This document shows, one piece after another, positions 5,725 to 9,830 of a stretch of DNA of 9,830 nucleotides. Position 1 is the first letter of the stretch. Every line of letters starts with the position of its first letter. The stretch spans positions 1 through 9,830 of the forward strand of contig JALUFY010000287.1 in the NCBI GenBank assembly GCA_027051995.1. Direction: 5' to 3'. The DNA comes from Hyphomicrobiales bacterium (lineage in GTDB: Bacteria > Pseudomonadota > Alphaproteobacteria > Rhizobiales > Aestuariivirgaceae). Under the pieces are notes generated by a model. The model did no database searches. It was not told the origin of the DNA and was given only the letters and a program-made list of their open reading frames with translations. The translations under genes were made by a program, and so were the position numbers.

Positions 5725-7098
5725 TTACAGCGGAATGCGCACCTGGGCTTTGAGGCCGCCGAGATCCGATTCGCCAAGTTCGATGTCGCCACCGTGATTC
5801 TGGGCGATATCGAGGGCGATGGACAAACCAAGGCCGGTGCCGGCCCTGTCCATGTTGCGCGCGTCATCCAGCCGCACGAAGGGCCTGAACACCCTTTCGC
5901 GCTCCGCCTCCGGGATGCCCGGCCCGTCATCTTCCACATCGATGCGCAGATAGCCGTCTTCCTTCCAGGCCCTCATGCGCAGCCTTGACGCCGCATGGCG
6001 CGCCGCGTTGCCCGCCAGATTGGCCAGCGCCCGGCGCAGGGCGTCGGGCTTGACCGGCGCGGTCAGACCGGGCGGGCATTGCATCTCCACCTTCACGCCT
6101 TCGTGGCGCAGATCGCCGCGCACCGATTCCAGCATGTCATGGATGTCCACGCGCCGCGTCTTTTCGCCCTCGTAACCGCGCACGAAGGCGATGTAGCCCT
6201 CCAGCATCCGTTGCATTTCATCCACGTCCTCGCGCATGGCCGCCATCCTGGAATCGTCGCATTGCAGCATGGAAAGCTCCAGCCTGAAGCGCGTCAGGAT
6301 GGTGCGCAGATCGTGCGAGACGCCCGCCAGCATGGCGGTGCGCTGCTCCACATGCCGCTCGATGCGCCGCTTCATGTTGAGAAAGGCTTTTGACGCGGCG
6401 CGCACCTCCGCCGCGCCGCGCGGCTCGAACCCGGAAATGTCGCGCCCCTTGCCGAAGGCCTGGGCCGCCGCCGCCAGTTGCAGGATCGGCTTGATCTGCT
6501 TGTGCAGAAAGACCACCGCCAGCACCAGCAGCACCAGCGAGACGCCGGCCATCCAGGACAGGAAAATCCATGTGGACGACGCATAGGCGCGGCTCTGGTT
6601 GGTGAGAAAGCGGAAAATCAGCCCCTTGTCCACCTGCACGCGGATGTCCACATAGCCGCTCTGGCCTATGGTATCGAGCCAGAACGGCTTGTTTCTGGTG
6701 AACCGCGCCACGTATTTCGACAGCCGGTAATGCAGGATGGAGAACATCGGCCTGGGCTTTGGCGGCGGCAGCCTTCCGTGCTCGACATGCATTCCTATGG
6801 AAAGCGTGTCATTGGCCATTTTCTCCAGCTTCGCCAGAGCCTTGTCCGTCTTCGGCCCGTCCTCGTAGAGCTGCACGATGAAGCCGATCTCGCGCCCCAG
6901 GGATTTCGACAGGTTTTTGGTGACCTTCTCCCAGTGGCGCTCCAGAAACACCCCCGCCATGATGGTCTGAAGGATGATCACCGGCGCGATGACGATGATC
7001 AGCGAACGGCGGTAGAGCCCCTCGGGCAGATGCCGCTCCAGAAAGCGGTTGAAGCGCCACCAGAGGGTGCGTTTGCGCTCTTTCGCCTCCCGGCTCAT
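5725..7098 (-). CDS. EnvZ-like membrane sensor histidine kinase
   Basis: A 457-residue inner-membrane kinase. A basic cytoplasmic N-terminus (1-31) leads to TM1 (about 32-54), a periplasmic sensor region of about 120 residues (55-174) with no domain I recognise, TM2 (about 175-198) and a HAMP linker (199-251). The H-box then has S-H-D-L-R-T with phosphoacceptor His262, the N-box N-L-A-G-N-A-A-R-H-A with Asn364, the G1 box D-D-G-P-G (390-394), an F-box F-R-P-F, and the G2 box A-G-T-G-L-G-L (419-425). The layout is that of EnvZ. Ile267 replaces the highly conserved Pro after H-D-L-R-T. ATG 7098-7096 overlaps the regulator stop by four bases (ATGA), indicating translational coupling, so the longer frame starting at 7158 is rejected. 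The partner is almost certainly the adjacent response regulator. The signal sensed is unknown. Confidence 0.93.
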   Translation of the reverse strand: MSREAKERKRTLWWRFNRFLERHLPEGLYRRSLIIVIAPVIILQTIMAGVFLERHWEKVTKNLSKSLGREIGFIVQLYEDGPKTDKALAKLEKMANDTLSIGMHVEHGRLPPPKPRPMFSILHYRLSKYVARFTRNKPFWLDTIGQSGYVDIRVQVDKGLIFRFLTNQSRAYASSTWIFLSWMAGVSLVLLVLAVVFLHKQIKPILQLAAAAQAFGKGRDISGFEPRGAAEVRAASKAFLNMKRRIERHVEQRTAMLAGVSHDLRTILTRFRLELSMLQCDDSRMAAMREDVDEMQRMLEGYIAFVRGYEGEKTRRVDIHDMLESVRGDLRHEGVKVEMQCPPGLTAPVKPDALRRALANLAGNAARHAASRLRMRAWKEDGYLRIDVEDDGPGIPEAERERVFRPFVRLDDARNMDRAGTGLGLSIALDIAQNHGGDIELGESDLGGLKAQVRIPL

Positions 7099-7802
7099 TG
7101 CCCCGCTCCCCCGGAAGCGGTTGCCTTGAGCACATAGCCTTCGCCGCGCACCGTGCACAGATGCGCCGGGGCGGAGGGGTCCTTCTCGATCTTGCGCCGC
7201 AGGCGGTTGATCTGCACATCAACGGTGCGCGGATTGTCGCCGCCGCCGGGCGGCGCGAGCGCCTCGCGCGGCACGGTGCGGCCCGCGTTGCGCGCCAGAA
7301 GGCGCAGGATTTCGCGCTCGCGCCCGGTCAGCCTGACCTGTTCGCCGCCGCGCAGAAGCTCGCCCGTGGCCAGGCGGAACAGGCAGCCGCCGAAGCGCAC
7401 CTCGCCGTTCTCCGCCGCGGTTTCCGGCGCGGGCCTGCGCCGCAGCAGCGCCTTCAGCCGCAGCAGCAGCTCCTGTGGTTCGAAAGGCTTGACCAGATAG
7501 TCATCGCTGCCCGAGGCCAGCCCCCGGATGCGGTCCGGCGGCTCCGCCAGCGCCGAGAGCAGCAGGATGGGCATGTCCTGCCTCTTCTCGCGCAGATCCC
7601 GCGTCAGCTCCAGACCGCTTTCGCCTGGCATCATGATGTCCAGCACCATGACGTCAAAGGCCAGCGCGCGCATTTTCTCCCGCGCCTTTTTTGCGCTGCC
7701 GGCGGTGGTGACGCGAAATCCGTTGATGCGCAGAAAATCGCCCAGCAGCTCGCGGATGCGGGTGTCGTCATCGACGATCAGAACGTGCGGCGCTTCATCC
7801 AC
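7095..7802 (-). CDS. OmpR-family response regulator (PetR-like)
   Basis: A 235-residue cytoplasmic transcription regulator. The receiver domain (1-120) has the acidic pair D-D-D at 11-13, phosphoacceptor Asp55 in V-M-V-L-D-I-M-M-P-G, the switch Ser83 in L-L-L-S-A, and Lys105 in Y-L-V-K-P-F. The OmpR/PhoB winged helix (about 134-228) shows L-T-G-R-E-R-E-I-L-R-L-L, R-T-V-D-V-Q-I-N-R-L-R-R-K-I-E recognition helix and G-E-G-Y-V-L. The start is GTG 7802-7800, preceded by AGGGAG about seven bases upstream; it overlaps the MarR gene by eight bases. The gene order MarR-regulator-kinase resembles the Rhodobacter petP-petR locus, where PetR is needed for cytochrome bc1-dependent growth. Whether this orthologue has that role is inference. 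Phosphorylation by the downstream kinase is expected. Confidence 0.93.
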   Translation of the reverse strand: MDEAPHVLIVDDDTRIRELLGDFLRINGFRVTTAGSAKKAREKMRALAFDVMVLDIMMPGESGLELTRDLREKRQDMPILLLSALAEPPDRIRGLASGSDDYLVKPFEPQELLLRLKALLRRRPAPETAAENGEVRFGGCLFRLATGELLRGGEQVRLTGREREILRLLARNAGRTVPREALAPPGGGDNPRTVDVQINRLRRKIEKDPSAPAHLCTVRGEGYVLKATASGGAGQ

Positions 7803-8313
7803 TCCGCTTCTCCCTTCCGGTCATCTGGCGCACCCTGCCGCGCTCGCCTTCGTCGATGATGCGCTCCAGCACCCTGGCGAAGGCCGCCTCGGCGCCCGGC
7901 CCGGCCTCGTCCAGGGCGCGGCGGACGCGGGCGATCTGCGGCGCCGAAAGCCGCGCCAGAAGCTCCCGGCCCTTGCCGGTCAGATAAAGCAGCCGCTGGC
8001 GGCGGTCATGCGCGCCTTCCTGCTGAAACACATACCCCTTGTCGATGAGCTCGCGCAGCACCCGCCCCAGGCTCTGCTTGGTGATGCGCAGGATGCCGAG
8101 CAGTTCGGAGACGCGCAGCCCCGGCTGGCGGCCGACGAAATGAATGATCCTGTGATGGGCGCGGCCGAAGCCGATTTCCTCCAGAATGGCGTCCGGATCG
8201 GAAATGAAGTCGCGATAGGCGAAAAACAGCAGCTCCATCAGGGCGATGGTGTCATCCCGGTCATCGCCGCCCGCCGCCGTCCGCCGTTCCTTTACGCCTT
8301 TCGCCCCGCTCAT
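7795..8313 (-). CDS. MarR-family transcriptional regulator (PetP-like)
   Basis: A 172-residue regulator. Residues 1-22 are a charged, probably disordered tail. Helices follow (E-L-L-F-F-A-Y-R-D-F, 27-36; F-G-R-A-H-H-R-I-I-H-F-V, 49-60), then a winged helix-turn-helix at about 66-113 with L-R-V-S-E-L-L, the recognition helix around I-T-K-Q-S-L-G-R-V-L, and a wing carrying D-R-R-Q-R. C-terminal helices make the dimer interface. The G-F-G-R-A-H-H-R motif and the position before an OmpR-type regulator point to the PetP subgroup. ATG 8313 follows GGGAG on the minus strand; a longer frame from 8394 runs into the palindromic operator and is not used. It is first in a three-gene operon with overlapping junctions. 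The operator candidate at 8373-8397 suggests it controls ilvE, itself, or both. Confidence 0.92.
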   Translation of the reverse strand: MSGAKGVKERRTAAGGDDRDDTIALMELLFFAYRDFISDPDAILEEIGFGRAHHRIIHFVGRQPGLRVSELLGILRITKQSLGRVLRELIDKGYVFQQEGAHDRRQRLLYLTGKGRELLARLSAPQIARVRRALDEAGPGAEAAFARVLERIIDEGERGRVRQMTGREKRSG

Positions 8314-8372
8314 CTTCCGCTCCCGGTTCTTTCCGCGCGCTCTTCCAGCGGATAGCGCGCCATTGCCGCCAG

Positions 8373-8397
8373 AATATGTCAGCCATATTGACATATT
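8373..8397. promoter_or_regulatory. Perfect inverted repeat, candidate MarR operator
   Basis: AATATGTCA (8373-8381) and TGACATATT (8389-8397) are exact reverse complements separated by seven bases. The core TGTCA-N7-TGACA spans 17 bp, a size usual for MarR dimers. It is AT-rich in a GC-rich region and sits between the divergent marR-type gene and ilvE. Its right arm overlaps the -35 hexamer TTGACA of the ilvE promoter, so binding should repress. The assignment to the adjacent regulator is inference. Confidence 0.65.
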
Positions 8398-8415
8398 TCC
8401 GCGCGAATGTATTGT
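8388..8415 (+). promoter_or_regulatory. Probable ilvE promoter
   Basis: TTGACA (8388-8393) is a perfect -35 and TATTGT (8410-8415) a four-of-six -10, with 16 bases between. Transcription would begin near 8422, leaving a leader of about 75 bases before ilvE. The -35 is embedded in the right arm of the inverted repeat 8373-8397. A clear promoter for the divergent MarR gene is not visible; TATTCT (minus strand, 8376-8371) lacks a good -35. Confidence 0.6.
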
Positions 8416-8468
8416 GCAAGAACTTTATCATGAAAACCCGCCGCGCGGCAGGCCAGGGCAATCGGGCA

Positions 8469-8490
8469 TGCTCCGGCGGAGGACGGAGCA
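8469..8490 (+). promoter_or_regulatory. Hairpin over the ilvE ribosome binding site
   Basis: TGCTCCG (8469-8475) and CGGAGCA (8484-8490) form a perfect 7-bp stem with the loop GCGGAGGA. The right arm contains the best-spaced Shine-Dalgarno (GGAG, 8485-8488, nine bases before ATG 8498), while the loop carries another GGAGGA. The stem would hide the well-placed site, suggesting a translational control point. Confidence 0.45.
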
Positions 8491-8497
8491 CAATCTC

Positions 8498-9370
8498 ATG
8501 GCAGGCGCACCCTTCGATCAGCTTGATGGCGAAATCTGGTACAATGGCGAATTCGTCCCCTGGGCGGAGGCCAAGCTGCATGTGCTGAGCCACGGCCTGC
8601 ATTACGCCTCCGGCGTCTTCGAGGGCGAGCGCGCCTATGGCGGCAGGATTTTCAAGCTGGAGGAGCACACGGACAGGCTGTTCAGGTCGGCGGACATCCT
8701 CGACATGGAAATCCCCTATACGCCGGAGGAAATCAACGAGGCCTGCATGGCGTCGCTGGAGAAAAACGGCCTGAAGGAGGCCTATGTGCGCCCCATCGCC
8801 TGGCGCGGCTCGGAAATGATGGGCGTCTCCGCCCAGAAGAACCGCATCAACGTGGCCATCGCCACATGGCAGTGGCCGTCCTACTTCGACCCCGAACTGA
8901 AACTGAAGGGCATCCGGCTGGCCATATCGGACTGGCGCAGGCCCGATCCGGCCACCGCGCCCACCCAGGCCAAGGCGGCCGGGCTCTACATGATCTGCAC
9001 CCTTTCCAAGCACAAGGCCGAGCGCGAAGGCTATCAGGACGCCCTGATGTTCGACTGGCGCGGACAGGTGGCCGAGGCCACCGGGGCCAACGTCTTTTTC
9101 GTCAAGGATGGCGAAATCCACACGCCAACGCCCGATTGCTTCCTCGACGGCATCACAAGGCGCACCGTCATGGATCTGGCCAGGGAGCGCCAGATCAAGG
9201 TCAACGAGCGCCCCATCATGCCGGACGAGATGGAGGGCTTCGAACAGTGCTTCCTCACCGGCACCGCCGCCGAGGTGACGCCCGTCTCTCGGATCGGCCC
9301 CTACACCTTCGAGGTCGGCGAGATCACCAGAACCCTGATGAACGACTACATGGCCGCCGTGCAGCCCTGA
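8498..9370 (+). CDS. ilvE: Branched-chain amino acid aminotransferase
   Basis: A 290-residue PLP-dependent class IV aminotransferase, cytoplasmic, exchanging amino groups between glutamate and the branched-chain 2-oxo acids in Val, Leu and Ile synthesis. Landmarks: H-G-L-H-Y-A-S-G-V-F-E-G-E-R at 32-45, V-R-P-I-A-W-R-G near 97-104, the PLP Lys159 in T-Q-A-K-A-A-G (same number as E. coli IlvE), E-G-Y-Q-D-A-L, V-A-E-A-T-G-A-N-V-F-F-V in place of the usual E-G-x-G-E-N-L-F, D-G-I-T-R-R and G-T-A-A-E-V-T-P-V near the C-terminus. D-amino-acid aminotransferase and aminodeoxychorismate lyase share the fold, but length and the early Y-N-G-E-F-V-P-W segment favour a BCAT. ATG 8498 is chosen by family start and GGAG 8485-8488; an in-frame ATG at 8468 has no ribosome site. 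Divergent from the MarR-type gene, with which it shares the operator region. Confidence 0.95.
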   Translation: MAGAPFDQLDGEIWYNGEFVPWAEAKLHVLSHGLHYASGVFEGERAYGGRIFKLEEHTDRLFRSADILDMEIPYTPEEINEACMASLEKNGLKEAYVRPIAWRGSEMMGVSAQKNRINVAIATWQWPSYFDPELKLKGIRLAISDWRRPDPATAPTQAKAAGLYMICTLSKHKAEREGYQDALMFDWRGQVAEATGANVFFVKDGEIHTPTPDCFLDGITRRTVMDLARERQIKVNERPIMPDEMEGFEQCFLTGTAAEVTPVSRIGPYTFEVGEITRTLMNDYMAAVQP

Positions 9371-9407
9371 CGCGGCCCTGACAGGTTGCCGGCGGGAGAT
9401 GGGACGG

Positions 9408-9437
9408 CGCCGCCCGGAAAAGCGCTCCCGGGCGGCG
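9408..9437. terminator. Strong hairpin between convergent ilvE and DsrE-family genes
   Basis: CGCCGCCCGG (9408-9417) pairs perfectly with CCGGGCGGCG (9428-9437) around a ten-base loop, and GACG/CGTC outside it can extend the stem across a small mismatch. It lies 37 bases after the ilvE stop and 8 bases beyond the DsrE-gene stop, so it could serve both genes. No T tract on either side, so efficiency is uncertain. Confidence 0.55.
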
Positions 9438-9445
9438 AACGTCAT

Positions 9446-9830
9446 TCAGGGCCGCAGATAGGCGAAACCGGCTTCCTGCAGCTCCATGAGATGCACGACG
9501 CCGCCCTGACTGAGATGCACCGCCCCCTTGGGCAGATCGTCCATTGTCAGTTTCAGCTTGTTCATGGTGTTGCCGCAGGCGCGGAAGGAGACCCCAGCCT
9601 CCTTTTGCAGCCTGGCCAGTTTGCCCAGCACCGTCTGATCGCCGCTGAGCACGTTGAACAGCTTCAGCGCCGGGCCATGCACCACCAGAACGATCTCGAT
9701 ATTCTCCGGCCCGCCGGCGCCATTGATGTGATTGCGGATATTGCCAAGCGTGAACTTGACCCGGCCGGGCTCCGAGACATGATAGGCGACATGGTGTTTC
9801 TTTTTCGAATCTTTCGTGGCCGCCGCCGCA
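9446..9830 (-). CDS. DsrE-family protein, 5' end outside window
   Basis: The minus-strand frame is open from the right edge to TGA 9448-9446, giving 127 visible residues. After an Ala/Lys-rich beginning comes K-K-H-H-V-A-Y-H-V-S, then T-L-G-N-I-R-N-H-I-N-G, N-I-E-I-V-L-V-V-H-G-P-A-L, V-S-F-R-A-C-G-N-T-M, and a C-terminal V-V-H-L-M-E-L-Q-E-A-G-F-A-Y-L-R-P. This is the pattern of the DsrE/DsrF-like sulfur-relay fold (the YchN-like, COG1416 type), with the Cys of A-C-G-N-T-M as the conserved candidate active residue. A GTG at 9685 lies in the middle of the domain and is not the start, because conserved strands precede it. The true start, perhaps with a signal peptide before the A-A-A-A-T stretch, is beyond 9830. 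Function in sulfur transfer or redox chemistry is inferred from the family only. Confidence 0.85.
   Translation of the reverse strand, partial: AAAATKDSKKKHHVAYHVSEPGRVKFTLGNIRNHINGAGGPENIEIVLVVHGPALKLFNVLSGDQTVLGKLARLQKEAGVSFRACGNTMNKLKLTMDDLPKGAVHLSQGGVVHLMELQEAGFAYLRP

Noticed and set aside
7099..7158. Upstream extension of the histidine kinase to 7158
   Set aside because: The additional 20 residues would overlap the response regulator coding end extensively, whereas the ATG at 7098 gives the classic four-base ATGA junction and a normal basic N-terminus.
8246..8497. Upstream extension of the ilvE frame to 8246
   Set aside because: The additional residues have no family similarity, overlap the start of the divergent MarR gene and cross the operator and promoter; ATG 8498 fits the family start.
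8261..9445. 394-codon minus-strand frame antisense to ilvE
   Set aside because: Antisense shadow; composition is Gly/Arg/His rich, and it would run through the operator, promoter and hairpin region.

Overview
The window reads as a GC-rich alphaproteobacterial chromosome segment made mostly of housekeeping genes. The case for Alphaproteobacteria is an inference from several things together. There is a PetP/PetR-like MarR-response regulator-histidine kinase operon divergent from a branched-chain aminotransferase, a DUF2853 protein, an RHH_4 ribbon-helix-helix protein just after fumC, and a palindromic repeat of a type I recall as common in alphaproteobacterial genomes. I cannot name a genus. 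I see no rRNA, tRNA, CRISPR array, insertion sequence or phage gene.

Layout. At 1-605 (+) is a HicA (cut by the window edge)/HicB toxin-antitoxin pair. It is convergent with a secreted PEBP/YbhB-like protein (633-1193, -). A DUF2853 gene (1333-1653, +) follows divergently and ends at a good terminator hairpin. Then comes a folate/thymidylate block on +: thyA (1766-2560), an unrecognised 78-residue protein (2574-2810) and folA (2864-3379). FumC (3460-4854, +) follows. A palindromic repeat at 4867-4957 separates it from a small RHH protein (5012-5236, +), which is convergent with csaA (5247-5594, -).

The region 5725-8313 on the minus strand is a tight operon with overlapping genes: MarR-type regulator, then OmpR-type response regulator, then EnvZ-type histidine kinase. 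Divergent from it is ilvE (8498-9370, +). A perfect 9-bp inverted repeat in the shared intergenic region overlaps the -35 box of the best ilvE promoter. The last gene, a DsrE-family protein (9446 to the edge, -), is convergent with ilvE and runs out of the window.

How the genes work together. ThyA turns dUMP into dTMP and leaves dihydrofolate, which FolA reduces back to tetrahydrofolate, so their proximity makes functional sense. FumC is a TCA-cycle enzyme and IlvE is the PLP-dependent transaminase of branched-chain amino acids. The MarR/two-component operon probably senses an envelope or redox/energy state, and its MarR member probably controls the shared intergenic region.

No wholly new system is evident. 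The points most worth a second look are the MarR operator/promoter overlap, a hairpin over the ilvE ribosome binding site, the repeat and the bridging frame between fumC and the RHH gene, the missing H-box proline in the kinase, and the unknown protein between thyA and folA.
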